Below, one piece after another: positions 1 to 7,750 of a DNA stretch of 64,000 nt. Source of the stretch: Paracoccaceae bacterium. GTDB taxonomy: Bacteria > Pseudomonadota > Alphaproteobacteria > Rhodobacterales > Rhodobacteraceae. Position numbers and translations under genes: made by a program. Every line of letters begins with the position of its first letter. Positions within the stretch are counted from its first letter, which is position 1. Under the pieces are notes generated by a model. It searched no databases, was not told the DNA's origin, and saw nothing but the letters and a program-made list of their open reading frames with translations. Location of the stretch: the NCBI GenBank assembly GCA_021775315.1, contig JAJFIC010000091.1:56263-120262 (forward strand), written 5' to 3'.

Positions 1-144
1 AATTTTGCCGCTGACGGGGTGATTGAACGCGGCATTATCCGGTCTGATGCAACAGATATTGCCGCCTTGAAACTGGCCGCTGAACTTCACGTTCTGGCTG
101 TTGATCCCTGCGTCGCCTTTTCGGTGGAGATCGCGGATGCATGA
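1..144 (+). CDS. hupK: C-terminal end of a HupK-like hydrogenase accessory protein (partial)
   Basis: An open frame runs from the window edge to a TGA at 142-144 and overlaps the hypA start by 8 bases. The 47 visible residues end in [14 protein letters not shown]. This resembles the DPCxxC tail of [NiFe]-hydrogenase large subunits but lacks the second Cys and the final His. That is the pattern of HupK, the large-subunit-like accessory protein encoded just before hypA in rhizobial-type hup clusters. The identification rests on this tail and on position alone, because the rest lies outside the window. A different hydrogenase accessory protein is possible. Confidence 0.55.
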   Translation, partial: NFAADGVIERGIIRSDATDIAALKLAAELHVLAVDPCVAFSVEIADA

Positions 145-478
145 AATGGCCCTCGCCGAAGGTGTGTTACAAATTGTTGAGGACACCGTGCAGGGGCAAT
201 CCTGTAGCAAGGTCGTCAAGATTTGGCTGGAAATCGGTGAGCTGTCGCATGTGGAACCCGCCGCGATGGAATTTTGTTTCGAGGCGGTGGTTAAAGGATC
301 AATTGCCGAAGGTGCCGCGTTGCAGATCGACCGCGCACCGGGCAAGGCTTGGTGTCACAATTGCGGTCACGAGGTGCATGTCGCGTCGCTGATCGCGGCT
401 TGCCCGTTATGCAATGGGTTCAAGCTGCAAGTGACGGGCGGCGAAGATATGCGCGTAAAAGAGATGGAGGTGGATTGA
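137..478 (+). CDS. hypA: HypA, hydrogenase nickel insertion protein
   Basis: 113 residues, the normal HypA length. The protein starts MHEMAL; the Met-His-Glu start with His2 is the known nickel-binding N-terminus of the family. A zinc finger of two CxxC pairs is visible at Cys73/76 and Cys89/92. HypA delivers nickel, together with HypB, to the large subunit of [NiFe] hydrogenases in the cytoplasm. The ATG at 137 was chosen over the upstream in-frame ATG at 101 because it gives the conserved N-terminus. It overlaps the end of the upstream HupK-like frame, and hypB follows after a single base, so all are probably co-transcribed. Confidence 0.95.
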   Translation: MHEMALAEGVLQIVEDTVQGQSCSKVVKIWLEIGELSHVEPAAMEFCFEAVVKGSIAEGAALQIDRAPGKAWCHNCGHEVHVASLIAACPLCNGFKLQVTGGEDMRVKEMEVD

Positions 479-479
479 T

Positions 480-1349
480 ATGTGTACGACCTGCGGATGC
501 GGCGGCGGCGATGTGAAAGTAGAGGGCGAACAGGGTTCGCACCCGCACAACCATGCTCACAATCATAACCACGGGCACCACCACGCTGACGAACATCACC
601 ACCATCACACTCATGAAAACGGCGATCTTGATTTCGGTGTCGGGATCAGCGGCACCCACGCGCCGGGCCTTAGCCAAACACGTATCGTGCAGATTGAACG
701 CGATATCTTGTCAAAGAACGACCATCAGGCTTGGCACAACCGCGACGATTTAACCCGTGCCGGGGTGTTGGCGCTGAACCTTGTATCCTCGCCGGGTTCC
801 GGCAAAACGACGCTTTTGGCGCGCACTGCCATGGATATTGGTGCAAAAAAACAAGTGTCCGTGATTGAGGGCGATCAGCAAACCAGCCTTGATGCCGATC
901 GCATCCGGGAAACTGGTGCTCGTGCCGTTCAGGTCAACACCGGCAAAGGCTGCCATCTTGACGCCGAAATGGTGGCCCGTGCGATCACGCAACTTGCCCC
1001 GGAAAAGGACAGCGTGTTGTTCATCGAAAACGTCGGAAACCTTGTTTGCCCAGCGGCGTTCGATCTGGGCGAGGCTGCGAAGGTTGTGATCCTGTCGGTG
1101 ACCGAAGGCGAAGACAAACCGCTGAAGTATCCGGATATGTTTCGCGCCTCAAAACTGATGATCCTGAACAAATCCGACCTGCTGCCCTATGTGCCGTTTG
1201 ATGTCGATAAATGCGTTGAGTACGCGCGCCGCGTGAACCCGGAAATCGAGGTTCTGCAACTTAGCGCGTTGTCCGGTGAAGGTCTGACCGCGTGGTATGA
1301 CTGGATCGAAAACGCCGCGATTGCCCGGCCATCGGCTGCGGCTGAGTGA
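480..1349 (+). CDS. hypB: HypB, hydrogenase nickel incorporation GTPase
   Basis: 289 residues. The N-terminus carries the CTTCGCG nickel-binding motif (residues 2-8), followed by a histidine-rich stretch with 15 His between residues 21 and 45, typical of HypB forms that store nickel. The GTPase domain has a P-loop SSPGSGKT at 103-110, the GDQQTS and GKGCHLDA metal-site region, NVGNLVCPA and the NKSD guanine-specificity motif. HypB hydrolyses GTP to drive nickel transfer to HypA and the hydrogenase precursor. The gene starts one base after hypA stops and its TGA abuts the ATG of hypF. Confidence 0.96.
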   Translation: MCTTCGCGGGDVKVEGEQGSHPHNHAHNHNHGHHHADEHHHHHTHENGDLDFGVGISGTHAPGLSQTRIVQIERDILSKNDHQAWHNRDDLTRAGVLALNLVSSPGSGKTTLLARTAMDIGAKKQVSVIEGDQQTSLDADRIRETGARAVQVNTGKGCHLDAEMVARAITQLAPEKDSVLFIENVGNLVCPAAFDLGEAAKVVILSVTEGEDKPLKYPDMFRASKLMILNKSDLLPYVPFDVDKCVEYARRVNPEIEVLQLSALSGEGLTAWYDWIENAAIARPSAAAE

Positions 1350-2465
1350 ATGCAAACCCTCGCCACACGCCAACCACTTGCCCCAGATACGATCGTCGGC
1401 GTTATTGTGTTGCCGCGTCCAATGCCGACGGTGATCGGTATGGGGGCGTATCTTAAGGCCAGTCTGTGTCTGATCCATGGCGATCAAGCGCAGGTCAGCC
1501 GCACGGCCGGGGACATGTTGACGCTGGAAGCGGTTGAAGATTATCATGGCCTGTTGGCGGAATTGCTGGCCAAAGATCCCGCCCTTGCTTGTGCCGCCCA
1601 TGACCTCCACCCGGACTTCCTGTCAACGGTCGAGGCCGAGGCCCTTAGTTGCCAGACCCTGCCGGTCCAGCATCACCACGCGCATACATTGGCAACAACG
1701 TGGGAGCACGGCGTTCAGGCCCCGGTACTGGGCCTGTCGCTGGATGGGTTTGGCCTTGGGCCGAATAACCAGTCTTGGGGTGGTGAATTGCTGCGCGTCG
1801 ACGGTTTGGAATTTGCGCGCCTCGGTCATCTGTCGTTACTGCCCCAACCCGGTGGCGACATTGCAGCGCGTGAACCTTGGCGAATGGCAGCGGCGGCGCT
1901 GCATGTTTCGGGGCAAGGGTCGAAAATTGCCACGCGCTATCCCGACCAACCGCATGCCGCGATGCTGGCGCAAATGCTGGACAAGGGCGTTAACTGCCCG
2001 GAAACCTCAAGCTGTGGGCGGCTGTTTGATGCCGCTTGCGGGTTGCTGAATATCCTGCCCGTCTCTGAATTCGAAGGTCAGGCCCCGATGGCGTTGGAGG
2101 CATTGGCGGTCGCGCCGGAAACTTTGCCGGGTGGTTGGAAAATCAAGGATGGAATCCTCGATTTTTCGCCCCTGCTGAACCGCCTGCCGGGAATGGCCGC
2201 ACGTGACGGCGCGAACCTGTTCCACGGCACCATTGCCGCCGGATTGACCGACTGGGTTCTGAAAGCCCGCGAACAATCCAGTCTGGACATTGTGGCCTTT
2301 GGTGGGGGATGTTTTCTGAACCGGGTGATGACCGGATTGCTGGAAACCGCCCTTTCAGAGGCTGGAATGACGGTGCTGAAACCGATCCAATTGTCGCCCG
2401 GTGATGCGGGTCTTAGCTTTGGCCAAGCCATTGCCGCCGCGCTTTATGTTGAGCAAACGAGTTAA
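1350..2465 (+). CDS. hypF: Short HypF: carbamoyltransferase (Kae1-like) part only
   Basis: HypF converts carbamoyl phosphate to the thiocarbamate on HypE that becomes the cyanide ligands of the hydrogenase iron. Full-length HypF is about 750 residues: acylphosphatase, two zinc fingers, a YrdC-like domain and a Kae1-like domain. This protein has 371 residues and contains only the last part: HDLHPDF, the metal-binding HHHAHTLA, LSLDGFGLG, WGGELL, FGGGCFLNR and SPGDAGLSFGQ. The reading frame is closed up to hypB (TGA directly followed by ATG), so no upstream half is hidden here. From memory, a similarly short HypF1 in Ralstonia eutropha is functional. Either this protein works alone or another HypF/YrdC supplies the missing activity. 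Confidence 0.9.
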   Translation: MQTLATRQPLAPDTIVGVIVLPRPMPTVIGMGAYLKASLCLIHGDQAQVSRTAGDMLTLEAVEDYHGLLAELLAKDPALACAAHDLHPDFLSTVEAEALSCQTLPVQHHHAHTLATTWEHGVQAPVLGLSLDGFGLGPNNQSWGGELLRVDGLEFARLGHLSLLPQPGGDIAAREPWRMAAAALHVSGQGSKIATRYPDQPHAAMLAQMLDKGVNCPETSSCGRLFDAACGLLNILPVSEFEGQAPMALEALAVAPETLPGGWKIKDGILDFSPLLNRLPGMAARDGANLFHGTIAAGLTDWVLKAREQSSLDIVAFGGGCFLNRVMTGLLETALSEAGMTVLKPIQLSPGDAGLSFGQAIAAALYVEQTS

Positions 2466-2477
2466 AGGAGTTGCCTT

Positions 2478-2699
2478 ATGTGCCTTGCGATCCCCGCGAG
2501 AATTGTTGGCCTGCGTGATGATGGGCTGGCAGATGTTGAACTGGAAGGCGTGATCAAAGAGGTCTCGTTGGAACTGGTCGATGGTGTCGGTCCCGGCGAT
2601 TACGTGATTATTCATGTGGGGTACGCCCTTGCCAGACTTGACCCTGAAGAGGCGGAACGCACCCTGAAGCTATTCGCGGAAACGGGGCAGGCGGCATGA
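2478..2699 (+). CDS. hypC: HypC, hydrogenase maturation chaperone
   Basis: 73 residues starting MCLAIPARI. Cys2 of the MCxxxP start is the family residue that carries the Fe(CN)2CO group between HypD and the hydrogenase large subunit. The central IHVGYAL segment contains the conserved His. A ribosome site (aaaggag) lies 8 bases before the start. The stop overlaps the hypD start in an ATGA arrangement, consistent with the HypC-HypD complex being made from one transcript. Confidence 0.96.
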   Translation: MCLAIPARIVGLRDDGLADVELEGVIKEVSLELVDGVGPGDYVIIHVGYALARLDPEEAERTLKLFAETGQAA

Positions 2700-3826
2700 A
2701 GTATATCGAGGAATTTCGCGACCCGAAGTTGGCGAAAACACTGGCGGCGGCGATCACGGCAGAGGCCGATCCAAACCGCATTTATAAATTCATGGAATTT
2801 TGCGGCGGCCACACCCACGCCATTGCACGCTATGGGGTTGAGGATTTGCTGCCGGGCAATATCGAAATGATCCACGGCCCCGGTTGCCCGGTTTGCGTTT
2901 TGCCTGTCGGTCGTGTCGATGCCGCCGTGGCGTTGGCGACGCAAAATGATGTGATCCTGTGTACTTATGCCGATCTGATGCGGGTGCCGGGATCGAAATT
3001 TGACTCGCTGATCAAGGCGCGTGCTCGTGGCGCGGATATTCGCATGGTCTATTCCGTCACCGATGCGTTGAATATTGCCGAAGCAAATCCAGACAGCGAG
3101 GTTGTGTTTTTTGGCATCGGCTTTGAAACCACCACACCGCCGACGGCTGTGGCCCTAAAGGTCGCGCAGAAAAAGGGGCTGAAGAACTTCAGCGTTCACT
3201 GCAACCACGTCTTAACGCCTGCCGCGATGCGCGCGATCCTTGGCGGCCATGAAAACGGCAAGGCGGCGAACGTTGTTTTGGATGGGTTCGTCGGCCCCGC
3301 GCATGTCAGTGCTGTGATCGGAACCCAACCTTACCACGAATTTACACGCGACTATGCAAAACCCGTGGTTATTGCCGGGTTTGAACCGCTTGATGTGATG
3401 CAGGCCGTTTTGCAGCTTGTCAGACAGGTCAATGAAGGTCGCGCCGAGGTTGAAAACGAATACACCCGCGCCGTAACGCCCGAAGGCAATCGTAAGGCTC
3501 AGGCCTTGACGGACGAGGTTTTTGAGCTGCGTGATACCTTTGAATGGCGGGGCCTTGGCGCGGTTCCCGACAGCGCATTGCAGATCAGGCCGCACCTGTC
3601 GGCATATGACGCCGAAAAGCGGTTCCCGCTTGATCTGCCAACACCGACGGAAAACAAAGCCTGCGCATGTGGTGAAATCCTGCGTGGTGAAAAATCGCCA
3701 ACCGATTGCAAGATTTACGGAAATCCCTGCACCCCTGAAAACCCACTTGGTGCTTGCATGGTTTCAAGCGAGGGCGCCTGTGCTGCCCACTGGACCTACG
3801 GTCGGTTCCGGGAAGTCGCGGAATAG
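2696..3826 (+). CDS. hypD: HypD, Fe(CN)2CO assembly scaffold
   Basis: 376 residues, full length. Diagnostic motifs are FCGGHTHAI (Cys36, His39, His41) and GPGCPVC (Cys64, Cys67), which line the iron-coordination and thiol relay site. GFETTTP follows, and the cysteine-rich C-terminus (CACGEIL, CKIYGNPC, GACMVSSEGAC) holds the [4Fe-4S] cluster. HypD, with HypC, assembles the Fe(CN)2CO unit using cyanide from HypE/HypF. It overlaps hypC by four bases and is followed 9 bases later by hypE. Confidence 0.97.
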   Translation: MKYIEEFRDPKLAKTLAAAITAEADPNRIYKFMEFCGGHTHAIARYGVEDLLPGNIEMIHGPGCPVCVLPVGRVDAAVALATQNDVILCTYADLMRVPGSKFDSLIKARARGADIRMVYSVTDALNIAEANPDSEVVFFGIGFETTTPPTAVALKVAQKKGLKNFSVHCNHVLTPAAMRAILGGHENGKAANVVLDGFVGPAHVSAVIGTQPYHEFTRDYAKPVVIAGFEPLDVMQAVLQLVRQVNEGRAEVENEYTRAVTPEGNRKAQALTDEVFELRDTFEWRGLGAVPDSALQIRPHLSAYDAEKRFPLDLPTPTENKACACGEILRGEKSPTDCKIYGNPCTPENPLGACMVSSEGACAAHWTYGRFREVAE

Positions 3827-3835
3827 GAGCCCAAA

Positions 3836-4885
3836 ATGACCAAAACAACCCTGCGCGGGGCGCGCCCCATTGATCTGGTTAAAGGCAAAGTCGACCTTAG
3901 CCACGGTGCTGGTGGTCGGGCTATGACTCAACTGATCGAAGAACTGTTCTTTGAAAGCCTCAGCAATGATTTGCTGAACCGCGAACATGATGCCGCAATG
4001 TTCACCCTGCCACCCGGTCGGATCGTGATGAGCACGGATAGCTTTGTCGTTTCCCCGGTTTTCTTTCCTGGCGGCAACATCGGTTCGCTTGCGGTGCATG
4101 GCACTGTCAACGATCTGGCCATGGGCGGTGGCGTGCCGAAATACCTGACCGCGGGTTTCATCCTAGAAGAAGGCTTTGCGCTGTCCGATCTGGCAATCAT
4201 CGTGAAATCCATGGCCGAGGCCGCGAAAGAGGCCGGCGTTACCATCGTCAGTGGCGACACAAAGGTTGTCGAGCGCGGCAAGGGCGACGGGATATTCATC
4301 AATACCGCGGGCGTCGGTGTGGTGCCGGATGGCATCGAAATCGACGGCACGCGGGCGCGTCCGGGTGATGCGATCCTTGTCAACGGAACGCTGGGGGATC
4401 ACGGCGTCGCTGTGATGAGCAAACGTGAGAACCTGTCGTTTACCACCGAAATTCTATCGGACAGCCAGTCTTTGGGCGATTTGGTCGGCGATATGCTGAC
4501 CGCAGCACCCGGCATGCGCGTTTTGCGCGACCCGACGCGCGGCGGTCTGGGCGCGACCCTAAATGAAATCGCGCGTCAGTCAGGCGTGGGCGTTGAACTG
4601 GACGAGGCCGCGCTGCCAATAAGGCCCGAGGTCAAAAGTGCCTGTGAGTTGCTGGGGCTTGATCCGCTTTATGTTGCCAATGAAGGCAAGCTGATTGCGA
4701 TTTGTCCACCCGAAGACGCGGAGGCGTTGCTGGCTAAGATGCAGGCGCATCCCAAAGGCCGGGCCTCTGCAATTGTCGGGCGGGTGCTGAAAGACGACCG
4801 TTGCTTTGTGCGAATGAAAACCGGCCTTGGCGGAACCCGTATGGTTGACTGGATGGCCGGGGAACAACTGCCTCGTATTTGCTAG
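3836..4885 (+). CDS. hypE: HypE, thiocarbamate dehydratase
   Basis: 349 residues of the PurM/ThiL ATP-binding fold. The N-terminal part contains LSHGAGGRAM and STDSFVVSP, and the AIR-synthase-like core follows (GTVNDLAMGG, SGDTKVV, RDPTRGGL). The C-terminus ends PRIC; the terminal Cys is the acceptor of the carbamoyl group from HypF, which HypE dehydrates with ATP to a thiocyanate. A taggag ribosome site precedes the ATG. This is the last gene of the hyp operon. Downstream lies only the decayed integrase on the other strand. Confidence 0.97.
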   Translation: MTKTTLRGARPIDLVKGKVDLSHGAGGRAMTQLIEELFFESLSNDLLNREHDAAMFTLPPGRIVMSTDSFVVSPVFFPGGNIGSLAVHGTVNDLAMGGGVPKYLTAGFILEEGFALSDLAIIVKSMAEAAKEAGVTIVSGDTKVVERGKGDGIFINTAGVGVVPDGIEIDGTRARPGDAILVNGTLGDHGVAVMSKRENLSFTTEILSDSQSLGDLVGDMLTAAPGMRVLRDPTRGGLGATLNEIARQSGVGVELDEAALPIRPEVKSACELLGLDPLYVANEGKLIAICPPEDAEALLAKMQAHPKGRASAIVGRVLKDDRCFVRMKTGLGGTRMVDWMAGEQLPRIC

Positions 4886-4984
4886 GCGTCAGGTTCTCGG
4901 CTTTGTTTGCCTTCAAGTGTTAGCAAAACAGTCGAGCACGTCTCCAATACGATATTGTTCAAATGTTGCCATTTTCCAAGAGGG

Positions 4985-5374
4985 TCAGGGTGGCTCTGGG
5001 CATTCCAGCAGCCCAACAATGGGCACTGAGTATTGGCCTTCAAGCAACAAGCGCGGACGCTCCAAAAGTTGGGTATCGCTAAAGCTCGCTGCCGTGGCAG
5101 GCACAAGCCCGGCCTGCCTCTGGATTTCCACCGCAGCCAGATACAGTCCTGATGCGTCCTGGGAGCGAAGCGACTCACCACGCGCCTTAGCTTCACGCCA
5201 ATCCACTTCCAGTTTCTGCGAGATTTGCGCAGCTTTTAGTTTAGCTTCAGTGAAGTCCCCTGTTTTCAGGGAGAAGCTGATTAGCTTACGATGTTCAACA
5301 TCGAAAAACTCACGCGGAACGGCGCTGTAATAATGCCACCAACGCCCTTTTTGCTTTAGGTGCAATCCCCACAT
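4985..5374 (-). pseudogene. Phage-type integrase remnant (N-terminal part only)
   Basis: 129 residues, beginning MWGLHLKQKGRWWHYY and continuing through a short basic segment (PREFFDVEHRKLISFSLKT, then a helix rich in Lys and Glu). This matches the N-terminal arm and core-binding region of tyrosine recombinases seen as DUF6538-type integrases. The catalytic domain with its Arg/His/Tyr residues is missing. The frame ends at a TGA, after which about 60 bases still read like a continuation (KMATFEQYRIGDVLDCF) before further stops, and hypE then begins on the other strand. The gene starts 119 bases from the 3' end of tRNA-Leu and points away from it, the usual position of an integrase next to its attachment site. 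The 4886-5493 stretch holds nothing else recognisable. Confidence 0.75.
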
Positions 5375-5493
5375 GGCTCATCCTGATCCTCTGGAATTGT
5401 CCAGAACCGGCAAAATACCGATCCAGCAAGATCAAAATATAACCAATAGAAACAATGCCCTAGGGGCGGGGTTCCGTTCTCTGATTGGGGATT

Positions 5494-5580
5494 TGGTGCC
5501 CAGGAGAGGACTCGAACCTCCACATCCTTTCGAATACTAGCACCTGAAGCTAGCGCGTCTACCAATTCCGCCACCTGGGC
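5494..5580 (-). tRNA. tRNA-Leu (anticodon CAG)
   Basis: Read on the minus strand, the gene begins GCCCAGG and ends CCTGGGCACCA, giving a perfect 7-bp acceptor stem. An anticodon stem CTAGC/GCTAG encloses the loop TTCAGGT with anticodon CAG. There is a long variable arm as expected for class II tRNA, and a T-arm GGTTCGAGTCC. The CCA is encoded. Its 3' end faces the integrase remnant, so it is the likely attachment site of the adjacent hydrogenase-bearing segment. Confidence 0.96.
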
Positions 5581-5723
5581 AGGTGTCGTTCGTGAAAGGC
5601 GATTTATCCTTGGTTCCGGGTGGTGTCAACGGCAAGTCGACGTCTAATGTGTGATAATTGAAACTTGTTCCCACGCGCACATGGGATTATGGAATAACAA
5701 AGCCACCACGTCAGGAGAGCATC

Positions 5724-6719
5724 ATGCCCAGCATACCCAAAATCGCAACCGTATTTGGTGGCTCTGGCTTTGTCGGGCGTTACATCGTGCGGCGGTTGGC
5801 GCGTGATGGTTGGCGGGTTCGTGTGGCGGTTCGTCGTCCTAACGAGGCCATGTTCGTGCGCACCTATGGTGTTGTGGGTCAGGTCGAACCAATTCTTGCC
5901 AATGTCCGCGACGAGGCCTCGACAAGGGCTGCAATCTCGGGTGCTGACGCAGTGGTGAATTGTGTGGGCATTTTGCGGGAAACCGGGCGTCAAAAGTTCG
6001 ACGCCGTTCATGTTGATGCAGCTGGCCGTATCGCGCGTTTGGCTGCCGAGCAGGGCGTCGGGAATTTTGTGCATATGTCAGCCCTCGGTGCGGATGCGAG
6101 CGGCGAAAGCGCCTATGCCCGCTCTAAGGCCGCAGGTGAAGAGGCTGTGCTGGCCGCATTCCCCAATGCAATGATCCTACAGCCGTCGGTGATCTTTGGT
6201 GCGGAAGACGAATTTTTCAACCGCTTCGCCAGTTTGGCCAAATACACGATGGTCCTGCCGCTGGTTGGGGCCGAAACCATGTTTCAGCCGGTCTATGTGG
6301 ACGATGTGGCCAAAGCTGCCGTTATGGGCGCTAAGGGTCAGGCCGCACCGGGTGTTTATGAAATCGGCGGGCCGGTTGCGCGCAGTTTTCGCAATCTTAT
6401 GCGTGGCATGTTGCGGGTGGTTCGCCGCAAACGAGCGCTTGTGGATATTCCTTTTGCGCTGGCCCGGATTAATGCGTGGTTTCTTGACATGGGTTCAATC
6501 GCCACGGGTCGTCTGATTAACAACACCATTCTGACGCGCGATCAGGTCAAGTTACTGGCCCATGACAGCATCGTGTCGGAAGACGCGCAAAAGCTAAGCG
6601 ATCTGGGGATTGTGCCCACCCCGATGGAGGCTGTGTTGGAAAGCTATCTGTATTGTCACCGTGCCAGCGGGCAATATACCGCGATCAAGGATTCCGCTGA
6701 CAATTTGCCCACAAACTGA
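5724..6719 (+). CDS. NDUFA9-like NAD(P)-binding protein (complex I-associated SDR family)
   Basis: 331 residues of the atypical short-chain dehydrogenase family. The nucleotide-binding motif VFGGSGFVGRYIVRRLA is at the N-terminus, with NCVGIL, HMSALGAD and SAYARSKAAGEEAV further on, the pattern of the NDUFA9/39-kDa subunit homologues of bacteria. A role in respiratory complex I or in quinone biosynthesis is proposed for relatives; nothing here decides it. The ATG at 5724 was preferred to the one at 5658 because it has a caggagag ribosome site and leads straight into the Rossmann fold. The gene converges with uppP, 8 bases away. Confidence 0.85.
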   Translation: MPSIPKIATVFGGSGFVGRYIVRRLARDGWRVRVAVRRPNEAMFVRTYGVVGQVEPILANVRDEASTRAAISGADAVVNCVGILRETGRQKFDAVHVDAAGRIARLAAEQGVGNFVHMSALGADASGESAYARSKAAGEEAVLAAFPNAMILQPSVIFGAEDEFFNRFASLAKYTMVLPLVGAETMFQPVYVDDVAKAAVMGAKGQAAPGVYEIGGPVARSFRNLMRGMLRVVRRKRALVDIPFALARINAWFLDMGSIATGRLINNTILTRDQVKLLAHDSIVSEDAQKLSDLGIVPTPMEAVLESYLYCHRASGQYTAIKDSADNLPTN

Positions 6720-6727
6720 ACCAAATC

Positions 6728-7531
6728 TTAGCTATACGCGATTACCAGAAGCGTAATGCCCAATATGACGCGGTAGATGACGTAGGGTGTAAAGCTGGTG
6801 GATTTTAGCAGCCTCATCATCAGCGACAGTGCCAGCAATGCCGCAAAAAAGGACATGATCGCGGCAATCGCCCCGTCCTTGGCGGCGTCTATGTCGGCGG
6901 TCGCGATAACTTCCAACCCCAGATAGGCGCCTGATGCCATAATCGCCGGGATCGACAAAAGCATGGCGATTTTTGCCCCGTCTTGGCGGTTATAGCCCAG
7001 CGATCTGGCGGCGGAGATTGTCGCACCGGATCGGGACGTTCCGGGGATCAGCGCCAGCGCCTGCCAAAGACCCATGATAATTGCATCTTTGGTCGACCAG
7101 TCGGCGTCGGTTTTGTGGTTGCTGCCTTTTTGATCGACCCAGTACAGCACCAGACCAAAACCCAGCATGGTCCACCCGATCACAGTGATGGAGCGCATTG
7201 CCTCTGACAGGCCGGTAAGTTTCAGGATTACACCCAAGATAATAACCGGAATTGTGGCAATAATCATCAAAGTGGCTAGTCGTGCAGCAGGGGTTCGGAC
7301 GCGGCCGGTCGCAAGGTGGCCAAGCCCGGTGAAGGCTTTGAACGCATCAACCCGGAAATAAAGGATCACAGCCGCAAGTGTGCCAATGTGAACCGCCACA
7401 TCCAGAACCTGCCCCTGATCGTCAAGCCCGGTCAAACCCGGCAACAGGATCAGATGGCCCGAGGATGAAACCGGCAGGAACTCGGTCACGCCCTGAATGA
7501 CGGCCAACAGGAAAAGGTGAAAAATGCTCAT
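6728..7531 (-). CDS. uppP: Undecaprenyl-diphosphatase (BacA/UppP)
   Basis: 267 residues, all membrane segments. The two signature motifs of UppP are present: GVTEFLPVSSSGHL near the N-terminus, and PGTSRSGATI in the second half, which contains the active-site Ser and Arg. The enzyme dephosphorylates undecaprenyl pyrophosphate at the inner membrane, recycling the lipid carrier for peptidoglycan and other cell-wall polymers. It is transcribed away from gltD, with a 219-base AT-rich region between the two starts. Confidence 0.96.
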   Translation of the reverse strand: MSIFHLFLLAVIQGVTEFLPVSSSGHLILLPGLTGLDDQGQVLDVAVHIGTLAAVILYFRVDAFKAFTGLGHLATGRVRTPAARLATLMIIATIPVIILGVILKLTGLSEAMRSITVIGWTMLGFGLVLYWVDQKGSNHKTDADWSTKDAIIMGLWQALALIPGTSRSGATISAARSLGYNRQDGAKIAMLLSIPAIMASGAYLGLEVIATADIDAAKDGAIAAIMSFFAALLALSLMMRLLKSTSFTPYVIYRVILGITLLVIAYS

Positions 7532-7750
7532 TCGGTTGCTCGGTTGATTCGTTGAGGCGACCCTAAGTCCGGTGCGGTGAATTGTGAATTCCTTTAAATA
7601 GGTATCGTTTGTTTACTATTTTTGGGAAAAATCAACGCAATTTCCATCGTCCGCGACGAGATATCACAATAAAGGTCAGCATTGCTTACTTTAACTTACA
7701 GCCAACACCCGATAAAAAGACATTTCGTTTGGAAAGTCTGGAAGAAAACT

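Noticed and set aside
4827..5330. 167-residue plus-strand frame across the hypE end and integrase remnant
   Set aside because: Antisense to the integrase-like frame, which has recognisable family residues, while this frame has none.
5356..5574. ORF on the minus strand starting MAELVDALASGAS
   Set aside because: It is read from the tRNA-Leu gene and its flank. This is the well-known spurious product of leucine tRNA genes.
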